A stretch of DNA of 64,000 nucleotides. Source: Flavitalea plasmicola. Lineage in GTDB: Bacteria > Bacteroidota > Bacteroidia > Chitinophagales > Chitinophagaceae. The DNA lies in NCBI RefSeq assembly GCF_030546645.1, contig NZ_JAUOTO010000006.1, positions 682,001 to 746,000 on the forward strand, read 5' to 3'. Both the position numbers and the translations under genes were made by a program. Positions 43,193 to 51,721 of this stretch are shown piece by piece; the first letter of the stretch is position 1, and every line of letters starts with the position of its first letter. The notes under the pieces were generated by a model. It had not been told where the DNA came from. It ran no database searches and saw only the letters and a list, made by a program, of their open reading frames with translations.

Positions 43193-43229
43193 CAACGGTT
43201 AAGGCCGTATTTTTAACCGTTGGCCTTAA
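43193..43229. promoter_or_regulatory. Two interleaved inverted repeats upstream of nrdJ
   Basis: CAACGGTTAA (43193-43202) pairs with TTAACCGTTG (43213-43222). TTAAGGCC (43199-43206) pairs with GGCCTTAA (43222-43229). The arms overlap in the order A-B-A'-B', so the two hairpins exclude each other or form a pseudoknot. It lies in the divergent region between the unknown secreted protein and nrdJ. Confidence 0.5.
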
Positions 43230-43329
43230 TAAGGTCTCCAAATAATTATGCACATGGGTAAGCTGTTTCCCGCCTTATTTTGGACTAAAATTTGCACACT
43301 CTTTTCCACCCATGGGGATAAGTTTGACA

Positions 43330-43359
43330 TTGGAATTCGACCTCAAAAAAATACTTTCG
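43330..43359 (+). promoter_or_regulatory. Candidate promoter of nrdJ
   Basis: TTG (43330-43332), 19 nt, then TACTTTCG (43352-43359), 7 of 8 matches to TAnnTTTG, 57 nt before the ATG. An exact TAAGTTTG also lies at 43319-43326 with TTTG 24 nt upstream; either could be used. Confidence 0.4.
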
Positions 43360-43416
43360 TTATCCCACCTACCCGTTGAAAACGTATCTGAAAATCTTTA
43401 AATCTGGCACTGACTT

Positions 43417-46400
43417 ATGGCATCCAAGAAGCAAACTACGAAGGGCTTGCAGTTTCCCCGCCGCTTCACAAAGGACGATGTAAATGTATTCGATCAATTC
43501 GCTTACGATTATCGTTCGTCCCTGATCCGGAACCCCAGCGGGGAAGTGGTATTTGAAATGAACAACGTAGAAGTGCCTAAACGGTGGAGCCAGATTGCCA
43601 CCGACATTCTTGCACAAAAATATTTTCGTAAAGCCGGCGTCCCTCAGCCCGACGGTTCGCTGGGAAGAGAAACTTCCGTAAAGCAGGTTGCCCATCGTAT
43701 GGCCAACTGCTGGCGGGTATGGGGCGAGCGATATGGCTATTTTGCCAGCGCTAAAGACGCACAGGTGTTCTATGAAGAGCTGGTGTATAGCATTCTCGAC
43801 CAGGCCTGCGTACCCAACTCCCCTCAATGGTTCAATACAGGCCTGCACGAAAGCTATGGGATCACGGGCAAGCCCCAGGGGCATTACTACGTCGATCAGG
43901 CAGACGGGGAATTGAAGAGGTCCACCTCCGCCTATGAGAGACCACAGCCCCATGCGTGTTTCATCCTCAGCGTTAGCGACGACCTCGTAAACGATGGCGG
44001 CATCATGGACCTCTGGGTGCGCGAAGCCCGCATCTTCAAATACGGGTCCGGCGTCGGAACCAACTTCTCCTATATCCGAGGGGAAGGTGAAAAGTTGAGC
44101 GGAGGCGGAACTTCCAGTGGTTTGATGAGCTTCCTGAAGATCGGAGACAGGGCTGCGGGGGCAATCAAATCCGGAGGCACTACCCGCAGGGCCGCTAAAA
44201 TGGTATGCCTGGACCTGGACCATCCCGAGATCATGGAGTTTATCAACTGGAAAGTAGAAGAAGAAAAAAAGGTAGGGGCGCTCATTGCCGCCGGCTATCC
44301 CAGTGACTATGAAGGAGAAGCCTACCGCACTGTCTCAGGACAGAACTCCAACAATTCCATCCGTGTAACAAATGAATTTTTCGATAAGCTGGCCAGGGAC
44401 GAAGACTGGGAACTCATTGCCCGCAGCGACAAAAGAGTAATGAAGCGTATTCCTGCAAAAGAAGTCTGGAACCAGATTGCGTATGCAGCATGGCGTTGTG
44501 CTGACCCGGGTACCCAATACGACACCACCATCAATGAATGGCATACTTGCCCTGAAGGTGGCCGCATCCGGGCCTCCAACCCCTGCTCCGAATACATGTT
44601 CCTGGACAACACCGCTTGTAATCTGGCTTCCGCCAACCTCCGCCGTTTCTACGATGAGGACACCAACACATTCGATGTGGAAGGATTCGAGTATTGCTGC
44701 CGTCTGTGGACCACCGTACTGGAAGTATCCGTATTGATGGCACAGTTCCCTTCCCGGGAAGTGGCGCAGCTTTCCTATGACTATCGTACCCTGGGCCTGG
44801 GCTACGCTAACCTGGGCTCCATGCTGATGATCATGGGTATTCCTTATGACAGCGAGGAGGCCCGTGGCATCGCCGGCGCTATCACAGCCATCATGACGGG
44901 CGTGGCTTACAAGACCTCTGCCGAACTGGCCGCCGTAATGGGCGCTTTCCCAAGGTACGAAGAGAACAAGGAGCACATGCTGCGGGTCATGCGTAATCAC
45001 AGACTGGCCGCTTACGATGCGGATGAATACGAGGGATTGGGCATCAAGCCGCAAGGGATCAAGGCCCGCTATTGCCCGGACTATCTGTTGAAAGCCGCCA
45101 CCAAGGCCTGGGATGAGGCGGTGCAATTGGGTGAGAAATACGGCTACCGCAATGCGCAAGCCACCGTCATCGCTCCCACTGGCACCATCGGCCTGGTAAT
45201 GGATTGCGACACCACGGGTGTAGAGCCGGATTTCGCGCTTGTCAAATTCAAAAAATTATCCGGAGGCGGCTACTTCAAGATCATCAACCAATCCGTGCCC
45301 ACTGCCCTGAAGAACCTCCACTACACGGACAAACAGATCGATACTATCATAAAATATGCCGTGGGGGCCGCTTCATTCGCTGGCGCCCCTGCCATCAATC
45401 ACCAGTCTCTGAGCGAAAAAGGCTTCATCGCGGAAGAAATAAAAAAGCTTGATTCGGCCGTGGGCTCAGCCTTCGAGATCGGTTTTGTATTCAATGTCTA
45501 CACGCTGGGCGAAGAATGCCTGCAACGCCTGGGATTCAAACCTGAACAATATTTCAATCTTGAATGGAGTTTGCTCGAAGCCCTGGGTTTCACGGGGAGC
45601 GAGATCGAGGCTGCCAACAACTACGTATGCGGCACCATGACGGTGGAAGGCGCCCCCTTCCTGAAGGATGAGCACCTGGCGGTCTTCGACTGCGCAAATA
45701 AATGCGGCAAGATCGGCCAGCGCTACATCCATGCACACGGTCATATCCGTATGATGGGTGCCGCACAGCCTTTTATCAGCGGCGCCATCTCAAAAACGAT
45801 TAATCTTCCAAACGAAGCTGCGGTAGAGGACATCGCAGACGCATATATGCTTAGCTGGCAGCTGGGCCTGAAAGCCTGCGCACTGTACCGCGACGGTTCC
45901 AAGCTGTCCCAGCCGCTGAGCACAAAATCCGACAAGAAAAAGAAGGAGATCGAAGGAGAAAAAGAAGCCACAGCCCCTGAAGCTCCCTCCTCCACAGAAT
46001 CAATGATCGTAGATATGAGCAAGCTGACTGTGCAGGAGCTGCTGGAAGAAGTGCAGAAAAGAGTGCAGGCTTCTCCCGATACCAAGCTGAAAAGGGCGCT
46101 TGCTACCATCGTTGAGCGCAGGACCCTGCCCGCCAAGCGCCGGGGCTTTACACAAAAGGCAAAGATCAATGGTCAGACGCTTTTCCTCCGTACAGGAGAA
46201 TATGCCGACGGGACAGTGGGGGAAATATTCATCGACATGGCCAAAGAAGGAGCCACGATGCGCAGCCTCTCCAACTGTTTTGCTATTGCAGTCTCCATCG
46301 GCCTGCAATATGGCGTACCGCTGGAAGAGTTTGTTGAGAAATTCATTTTCACTCGCTTTGAGCCATCGGGCATGGTAGATCATCCGAATATCAAAAGCGC

Positions 46401-46812
46401 AACTTCTATCGTGGATTTCATCTTCCGCAGCCTGGCTTATGAGTATTTGGGTAGGACCGACCTGGTCCATGTGCTGGACAGGCCCGAAGTAGCCAATACA
46501 GGCACCGATGACTGGGATGAGATTCCCACATCTCTCGAATATGATAAAAGCACACCCGAGCTGAGCGATGTGCGGATCGTAGCAAAAGCCAACAGCGGGG
46601 GGACCACCTCCCCGGCAGGACAACCACTGGCGCCAAAGACCTCCAGGGCAGCCTCGGCTATAAAGGCGGAAACAGGCCTGGATGCGGTGAACGCTGCGGC
46701 AAAGAGCATGCAAAGCGATGCGCCTGCCTGTAATACCTGTGGACATATCACCATCCGCAGCGGAACCTGTTATAAATGCCTGAATTGCGGGAATAGTATG
46801 GGTTGTAGCTAA
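43417..46812 (+). CDS. nrdJ: Vitamin B12-dependent (class II) ribonucleoside-diphosphate reductase
   Basis: 1131 residues. Active-site set: redox Cys181 (PHACFIL), thiyl Cys390 with Asn388 and Glu392 (NPCSE), and redox Cys401 (DNTACNL). [20 protein letters not shown] is diagnostic for the B12-dependent type. After a charged linker (about 830-870) comes the TSCPD domain ([14 protein letters not shown]), then a six-Cys tail ([20 protein letters not shown]). It reduces ribonucleotides with adenosylcobalamin, independent of oxygen. No cobalamin riboswitch motif is visible upstream. A terminator follows. Confidence 0.96.
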   Translation: MASKKQTTKGLQFPRRFTKDDVNVFDQFAYDYRSSLIRNPSGEVVFEMNNVEVPKRWSQIATDILAQKYFRKAGVPQPDGSLGRETSVKQVAHRMANCWRVWGERYGYFASAKDAQVFYEELVYSILDQACVPNSPQWFNTGLHESYGITGKPQGHYYVDQADGELKRSTSAYERPQPHACFILSVSDDLVNDGGIMDLWVREARIFKYGSGVGTNFSYIRGEGEKLSGGGTSSGLMSFLKIGDRAAGAIKSGGTTRRAAKMVCLDLDHPEIMEFINWKVEEEKKVGALIAAGYPSDYEGEAYRTVSGQNSNNSIRVTNEFFDKLARDEDWELIARSDKRVMKRIPAKEVWNQIAYAAWRCADPGTQYDTTINEWHTCPEGGRIRASNPCSEYMFLDNTACNLASANLRRFYDEDTNTFDVEGFEYCCRLWTTVLEVSVLMAQFPSREVAQLSYDYRTLGLGYANLGSMLMIMGIPYDSEEARGIAGAITAIMTGVAYKTSAELAAVMGAFPRYEENKEHMLRVMRNHRLAAYDADEYEGLGIKPQGIKARYCPDYLLKAATKAWDEAVQLGEKYGYRNAQATVIAPTGTIGLVMDCDTTGVEPDFALVKFKKLSGGGYFKIINQSVPTALKNLHYTDKQIDTIIKYAVGAASFAGAPAINHQSLSEKGFIAEEIKKLDSAVGSAFEIGFVFNVYTLGEECLQRLGFKPEQYFNLEWSLLEALGFTGSEIEAANNYVCGTMTVEGAPFLKDEHLAVFDCANKCGKIGQRYIHAHGHIRMMGAAQPFISGAISKTINLPNEAAVEDIADAYMLSWQLGLKACALYRDGSKLSQPLSTKSDKKKKEIEGEKEATAPEAPSSTESMIVDMSKLTVQELLEEVQKRVQASPDTKLKRALATIVERRTLPAKRRGFTQKAKINGQTLFLRTGEYADGTVGEIFIDMAKEGATMRSLSNCFAIAVSIGLQYGVPLEEFVEKFIFTRFEPSGMVDHPNIKSATSIVDFIFRSLAYEYLGRTDLVHVLDRPEVANTGTDDWDEIPTSLEYDKSTPELSDVRIVAKANSGGTTSPAGQPLAPKTSRAASAIKAETGLDAVNAAAKSMQSDAPACNTCGHITIRSGTCYKCLNCGNSMGCS

Positions 46813-46843
46813 ACGTCTCACGATAACCTAATCATAATTTCGC

Positions 46844-46874
46844 AGCTCCTTCGATGTCTATCGGAGGAGCTTTT
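46844..46874 (+). terminator. Intrinsic terminator of nrdJ
   Basis: Stem AGCTCCTTCGAT (46844-46855) / ATCGGAGGAGCT (46860-46871) with one G-U pair and a 4-nt loop, followed by TTTTATT. Confidence 0.85.
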
Positions 46875-47078
46875 ATTGCTATGAGGGTATAAGTGTGAGG
46901 ATCTAAGGGTTTTTTCCCCGGACACTCCAACTTTGTTGTCCTTCCCCCCTTCCAGCACCCTAAAAAATGGTTATCTAATTTCACTGATTCTTCCTATTTT
47001 TCTTCTGACAAACGAAAAAAAAGACATACATAATACTTTGTCAATATTTTCGTTATAGAATAATCCTTAACACCTAAA

Positions 47079-47207
47079 ATGGAAACCATGAACAAACGTA
47101 TTGTGTTGGCGCTCATCGTAATCTCTTTATTTGCCTCCTGCGCCCGTAGCGTGACCCCCGGGGAAGCCGCAAGTCATCACTATGGCAGTTGCAGGAATGT
47201 CCGTTAA
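47079..47207 (+). CDS. Tiny predicted lipoprotein (42 residues)
   Basis: Starts with METMNKRIVLALIVISLFA and has a lipobox LFASC with Cys21, leaving a mature peptide of 22 residues (CARSVTPGEAASHHYGSCRN...). An internal ATG at 47088 (MNKRIV) could be the true start. It sits alone between the nrdJ terminator and its own strong terminator, with TATTTTCG (47045-47052, 7 of 8) upstream. I recall other small Bacteroidetes lipoproteins of similar layout (SCAR..VTP..AA...C), but function is unknown. The transcript could also act as an RNA. Confidence 0.65.
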   Translation: METMNKRIVLALIVISLFASCARSVTPGEAASHHYGSCRNVR

Positions 47208-47263
47208 GGATAAATCCCTGTCGTTCCAGGAACACAGCTCTGGTATATCGCCTAATGTAATTC

Positions 47264-47295
47264 GGCCATCCTGTATCATGCGGGATGGCCTTTTT
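47264..47295 (+). terminator. Intrinsic terminator after the tiny lipoprotein gene
   Basis: Perfect 8-bp stem GGCCATCC (47264-47271) / GGATGGCC (47283-47290), 11-nt loop, followed by five T. Confidence 0.85.
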
Positions 47296-47329
47296 CCTTT
47301 ATTTTTACCGCCAAACTACACTGGGCGGA

Positions 47330-47806
47330 ATGACAATTCAATTTAGTTACAACAAAAGACAGGTGCTGGATGGATTACGTGGTCATTTTTTCGGACGACC
47401 GGAGATCAGATTCCTTTTCATTTGTATCAATGTGTTTGCGATCATATCGGCTATCTTATTCTGGCTCAAGCAAATACAACCTCAGCCCTTCATCATCTTT
47501 TCCGTTCTCTGGTTCCTGCTTTGGCTGTCCATCCGACGGCTGCTGCCGCTCAGTATCTACAAAAGATCGGCTACCTTCCAGGATACTTTTACCCTTACCC
47601 TGGAAGATCAGGGCATCCTCCTGGAGACCAAGAAAGGCAGCCAGCGGTGGAACTGGAATAACTTCAGCGCTTTCAAGGAAACCGCCTATTTCTTTCACCT
47701 GTATTTTGACGCCCGGAGCTTCTTTTTGATCCCCAAGGACTCTTTTAAGGACATCACGGACATACAGACTGCCAGGCAATTGCTAAAAGCGCATATTAAG
47801 GGTTAA
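47330..47806 (+). CDS. YcxB-like membrane protein
   Basis: 158 residues from ATG 47330 (MTIQFSYNKRQVLDGL); the open frame extends 15 codons upstream into the terminator region and is unlikely. Two adjacent membrane helices at about 30-75 (IRFLFICINVFAIISAILF; FIIFSVLWFLLWLSI) are followed by a C-terminal strand-rich domain with GSQRWNWNNFSAFKET and FFLIPKDSF. This matches the YcxB-like family of unknown function. TATTTTTA at 47300-47307 is a near-match -7 box. Confidence 0.8.
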   Translation: MTIQFSYNKRQVLDGLRGHFFGRPEIRFLFICINVFAIISAILFWLKQIQPQPFIIFSVLWFLLWLSIRRLLPLSIYKRSATFQDTFTLTLEDQGILLETKKGSQRWNWNNFSAFKETAYFFHLYFDARSFFLIPKDSFKDITDIQTARQLLKAHIKG

Positions 47807-47908
47807 CACTTGCCTGATTTTAATAAATCTTTATATTTAACGATTCGCTGCTCCCTAATCCGGCTAACTTGCCTACCTTGCTACCGCCGTTTTTCGGCAA
47901 TACAAGTT

Positions 47909-49030
47909 ATGACCAAAGTATCCTTCAATAATAAGCATAATGCTTTTTATACCACCCTGAAGACATCCGTAGACCAATATTTCAACCAGTCTCAGCTCCG
48001 CAAAACAGGTAATTGGCAGCTATACGCTAAAACCGGGATTTTAATACCGGTTGCATTGACCCTGTATATCACCTTATTAAGCCTCTTCCGCCATCCGGGC
48101 TCCGGTGTTCCGGCGCTCCTGCAGGTCACGGGCATTTCCATGAGCATTTTGCTTGGATTTGCGCTGGCAAGCATCGGGTTCAATGTAATGCATGATGCCT
48201 GTCATGGCAGTTATTCCAGCAAGGAATGGGTTAATGAGATCATGGGACTTTCCCTGAATGCCCTGGGAGGGAATGCTTTTATCTGGAAGTTTAAGCACAA
48301 TATCATTCATCATACCTACACGAATGTCGACGGTATCGACGATGATATTGCCAAAAGCCCGGTCATGCGCCATTGCCCTTCTCAAAAATGGGTGCCGGCC
48401 CATCGATTTCAGCACATTTATATGATCCTTGCATATGCCCTGTCGTCTTTTCTGTGGGTATTGACGCTGGATTTCATCAAATATTTCAAACGAAAGATCG
48501 TTAATACGCCCCTGCAGAAAATGGATGTCCGGGAACACATTGTATTTTGGCTGAGCAAGGTACTCTACATCCTCTTTTACATCGCGATACCCATATATGT
48601 CACTGGCTGGCGTAACTGGGCGATTGGCTTCACCTCCATGCACCTGGCTCTCGGCCTGACCCTCGCCCTCGTATTCCAACTGGCGCACGTGGTGGAAGGC
48701 GCCACATTTGCACATATTCAGGAAGGCGAGACGAAAAAGCTGGAAGAAGAATGGGCCATTCACCAGGTGAAAACCACTGCTAATTTCGCCCCGCGGAATA
48801 AGTTCGTATCCTGGTATGTCGGTGGATTGAACTTTCAGGTGGAACATCATTTATTCCCCCGGATCAGTCATATACATTATCCCGCGATCAACCTGATCGT
48901 AAAGGACACCTGCCGGAAATACGGCATCGACTACAACGAATTCCCTACCATGCGGCAGGCTGTGAAGAGCCATTTTCACGTGATGCGCCAACTGGGCAAA
49001 AAACCGGCGCACCATACAATGCACGCCTGA
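47909..49030 (+). CDS. Membrane fatty acid desaturase
   Basis: 373 residues from ATG 47909 (MTKVSFNNKHNAFYTTLK). Three His boxes of membrane front-end/acyl desaturases: HDACH at 95-99, HNIIHH at 130-135 and QVEHH at 310-314, with about four membrane helices. No cytochrome b5 domain is fused. The QxxHH box is typical of linoleoyl-CoA/delta-5/6-like enzymes. It introduces double bonds in acyl chains with a diiron centre, adjusting membrane fluidity. Convergent with the LytTR gene, 5 bp apart. Confidence 0.92.
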   Translation: MTKVSFNNKHNAFYTTLKTSVDQYFNQSQLRKTGNWQLYAKTGILIPVALTLYITLLSLFRHPGSGVPALLQVTGISMSILLGFALASIGFNVMHDACHGSYSSKEWVNEIMGLSLNALGGNAFIWKFKHNIIHHTYTNVDGIDDDIAKSPVMRHCPSQKWVPAHRFQHIYMILAYALSSFLWVLTLDFIKYFKRKIVNTPLQKMDVREHIVFWLSKVLYILFYIAIPIYVTGWRNWAIGFTSMHLALGLTLALVFQLAHVVEGATFAHIQEGETKKLEEEWAIHQVKTTANFAPRNKFVSWYVGGLNFQVEHHLFPRISHIHYPAINLIVKDTCRKYGIDYNEFPTMRQAVKSHFHVMRQLGKKPAHHTMHA

Positions 49031-49035
49031 GCCGC

Positions 49036-49746
49036 TCAAATGCCTCTCTCCAACAGACCGATCACCAGTTCCTTATAGCTTCTGCCGATGGGGATCTGCT
49101 TATTGTTGATCTCTATGTCCGTAGCCGTGAAGGCGCTGATCTTATCTTTCGCCACGATAAAGCTCCGGTGAATGCGGATGAAGTTATTTTTTGACAGCAG
49201 CTCTTCGATGGCGCTTAGCTGGAATTTTGTGAGGATGTTCTTTTCCAGGGTAGTGATGCGGATGTATTCCCGGAGGCTTTCGATATACAGGATCTCATCC
49301 AGGAACACCTTTACCTTTTTTTTACCTACGGAGAAAAAGAAATAGGTCCTTTCCCGCACCTCCGCCGAGATGGGCGCCGGCTTGCTATCCAATGGCTGGT
49401 TCAGCTTGTTCACTGCTTTTAAGAAGCGGCTAAACCGGATGGGCTTCAATAGATAATCCACCACATTGAGCTCGAATGCATGCAGCGCATAATCCTTATA
49501 GGCGGAAACAATGATGACTCGCGGCGGATTGCGCAGCGATTCCAGGAATTCCATTCCTTTCAGCTTGGGTAAATGGATGTCCAGGAAAAGGAGGTCGATC
49601 TTCTCTTTCTGCAGCAGATCCATCGCGTAAATGGCGTCGGCACAGACGGATCGCAGCTCCAGGAAAGGCACCTGCCGGACATAATCGGTCAAAATTTCAG
49701 CTGAGAGAGGCTCGTCCTCGACGATGAGACAGTTATATTTCAACAT
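49036..49746 (-). CDS. LytTR family response regulator (second pair)
   Basis: 236 residues. Receiver with phosphoacceptor Asp56 (LLFLDIHLPKLKG), Lys in LLKPIRF, and a C-terminal LytTR domain (from about 135; LSKNNFIRIHRSFIVAKDK). It overlaps its kinase gene by 14 bp, so the two are translationally coupled. Targets unknown. Confidence 0.93.
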   Translation of the reverse strand: MLKYNCLIVEDEPLSAEILTDYVRQVPFLELRSVCADAIYAMDLLQKEKIDLLFLDIHLPKLKGMEFLESLRNPPRVIIVSAYKDYALHAFELNVVDYLLKPIRFSRFLKAVNKLNQPLDSKPAPISAEVRERTYFFFSVGKKKVKVFLDEILYIESLREYIRITTLEKNILTKFQLSAIEELLSKNNFIRIHRSFIVAKDKISAFTATDIEINNKQIPIGRSYKELVIGLLERGI

Positions 49747-50827
49747 GGCTCTCTAAATTTAAAAAAAGGTTGACAGTGAAAAGATCATCCTCGTTGCGAA
49801 CATCCAGCCTGTAATCCTTATAGCTGAGCTCCAGTTGCCTTTTTACGTTCATCAGCCCGATGTTGTTGCCGGTAATACCTTGCTGATCCGCGTCTTTCGT
49901 GTTCTCGATGTTGAAATATAATTGCCCGTTGCTTACACGGATATCGATATGGATGAAGGACTGGAAGCGGGTCTCGCTGATCCCATGCTTGAAGGCATTT
50001 TCTACAAAGGGCAGCAACAGCAGAGGAGTGATATGGTAGCAGCCACCATCAAGCGACTTGTTAAAGCCCACGGCAAACCGTTCATTGTACCGTATCATCT
50101 CCAGTTCCAGGTAGTCTTCGATCACCTTGATCTCATCCACCAGGCCGATCAGGCTGCTCCTGGATTCATACAGGATGAAGCGGAGCAGCTCCGATAATTT
50201 CATCACCACCTCAGCCGTATCGTCGGATTTTTTCCGGGCCAGTCCATAAATATTATTCAGCGTATTCAGCAGGAAATGGGGATTTGTCTGGTTGCGCAGG
50301 AATTTTAATTCCGCGCCTAATTTTTCCTTAACCAGGCTTTTCTCCCTTTCTTTCGTCACCAACTGTATACGTACGAATTTTATAGAAGCCGCCAGCCCTG
50401 CAATAAAGCCGATGTCCATGGTGGCGACGATGACATTGGCGATACCCAGGGTGTTCCCGTCAGGGATCGTTCCTCCATAGACCTTTGCGTACAGGATATA
50501 GTGGGAGGTGAACCTATACAACAGCACACAAAGAATAAAGACAAGAATGATCTCCGTTACGATCCTTCCCAGCGCATGGTTGGCTGCGGTGATCTTCGGG
50601 ATGGACACATAGAGCACGAAATAGGTCAGCAGCAATTTGTAAGGCATATTGATAAGGGCTGCCTGGATGGCAATGCCCAGCATCCGGCTATCGGAAATAT
50701 CCCTGAAAGATGGTCCTACCCAGTTATAGGCCAGGAGGGTATCCTGCAGGACATATAATACCCAGAAAGCTATATGCAGCCAAACCCTCCTCATGAACCA
50801 TAAAAGTCGGAAAAAAAAGCCTGCCAT
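49733..50827 (-). CDS. LytS-type sensor histidine kinase (second pair)
   Basis: About 364 residues from ATG 50827 (MAGFFFRLLWFMRRVWLHIAF); an ATG at 50794 (MRRVWLHIAFWVLYV) is also possible. Four membrane helices in the first 165 residues, then a coiled linker and the His_kinase motif QTNPHFLLNTLNNIYGLA with a HATPase region LLLPFVENAFKHGIS. No periplasmic sensor domain. Partner of the overlapping LytTR regulator. Confidence 0.9.
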   Translation of the reverse strand: MAGFFFRLLWFMRRVWLHIAFWVLYVLQDTLLAYNWVGPSFRDISDSRMLGIAIQAALINMPYKLLLTYFVLYVSIPKITAANHALGRIVTEIILVFILCVLLYRFTSHYILYAKVYGGTIPDGNTLGIANVIVATMDIGFIAGLAASIKFVRIQLVTKEREKSLVKEKLGAELKFLRNQTNPHFLLNTLNNIYGLARKKSDDTAEVVMKLSELLRFILYESRSSLIGLVDEIKVIEDYLELEMIRYNERFAVGFNKSLDGGCYHITPLLLLPFVENAFKHGISETRFQSFIHIDIRVSNGQLYFNIENTKDADQQGITGNNIGLMNVKRQLELSYKDYRLDVRNEDDLFTVNLFLNLESHVEI

Positions 50828-50983
50828 CGGGTAATAATTGTCGGAAAGCAGCCTGCAACCCACCGGCAACCGCCATGAGGCTACCAACAGCGCTTATCCT
50901 CAGAGCCATACCGTATGGATATCTTAAAAAGCTGCCGGTAGAATGCACGCAAAGGAATATCGCCGAAAACGGATATTCGTTAT

Positions 50984-51721
50984 ATGCGCACCACCTATCT
51001 GCTTCCATTAGCCAGCCTCTTATTCGGTATACCCTGGATCATATTCGGGATCCAGCATTTCCTGTATGCAGATTTTGTCAGGGGTCTGGTGCCGGCCTAT
51101 ATGCCGGCACGCATCTTTTGGGTCTATCTCACGTGCGTAGCCATGATCGCTGCAGGCATCAGCTTTATCCTCCGCCGGCAGGTGCGGTTGGCCGCTTTCC
51201 TCCTGGGCTGTATGCTGCTGCTCTTCATTTTGATGGTACATCCACTGCTGTTGTCCGGTGAGCCGCAAGGGGGAATACACTGGACGCGGGCTTTGCAGGA
51301 CACAGCCATTATGGCGGCTGCATTTGGACTGTGCCTCGTTTATAGTCCTCATCCCTCATCACCGAAGGCATCCATCATTGTAAAATACTGCTATGCGCTG
51401 CCGCTGATGGTGCTGGGCGCACAGCACTTTACGCACAATGCTTTTGTAACGGCTAAGATCCCCGCCTGGTTCCCATTAATAGATGTTTTCGATTATTTGA
51501 TAGGGATCGCATTGATCGCCGCTGCTTTGGGCATCCTCTTCACGCGAAACGCACACCGGACGGCCGTCAGACTGGGTGTGCTCCTCATGATCCTGTTGAT
51601 TCTCCATCATATACCTTTACTGGCGGCCAATATCCATAATGCCATAGAATGGACAGGGGCCATGCTCGACCTGGCATTGGCGGCAGGGGCATTCATCGTG
51701 GCGCAGACCGCTGATTTGTAA
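50984..51721 (+). CDS. Tandem DoxX-like membrane protein (internal duplication)
   Basis: 245 residues, about eight helices arranged as two similar four-helix halves. Half A: FGIQHFLYADFVRGLVPAYMP, VRLAAFLLGCMLLLF, WTRALQDTAIMAAAF. Half B: LGAQHFTHNAFVTAKIPAWFP, VRLGVLLMILLILHH, WTGAMLDLALAAGAF. Each half resembles a DoxX-like unit (YphA/DoxX/SURF4 superfamily), whose roles include redox or sulfur metabolism but are often unknown. The 3' end overlaps the convergent metal pump gene by 29 bp. Confidence 0.8.
   Translation: MRTTYLLPLASLLFGIPWIIFGIQHFLYADFVRGLVPAYMPARIFWVYLTCVAMIAAGISFILRRQVRLAAFLLGCMLLLFILMVHPLLLSGEPQGGIHWTRALQDTAIMAAAFGLCLVYSPHPSSPKASIIVKYCYALPLMVLGAQHFTHNAFVTAKIPAWFPLIDVFDYLIGIALIAAALGILFTRNAHRTAVRLGVLLMILLILHHIPLLAANIHNAIEWTGAMLDLALAAGAFIVAQTADL

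Noticed and set aside
43138..43416. Cobalamin riboswitch in front of the B12-dependent reductase
   Set aside because: I found no B12-box-like sequence or matching fold; only the interleaved inverted repeats.
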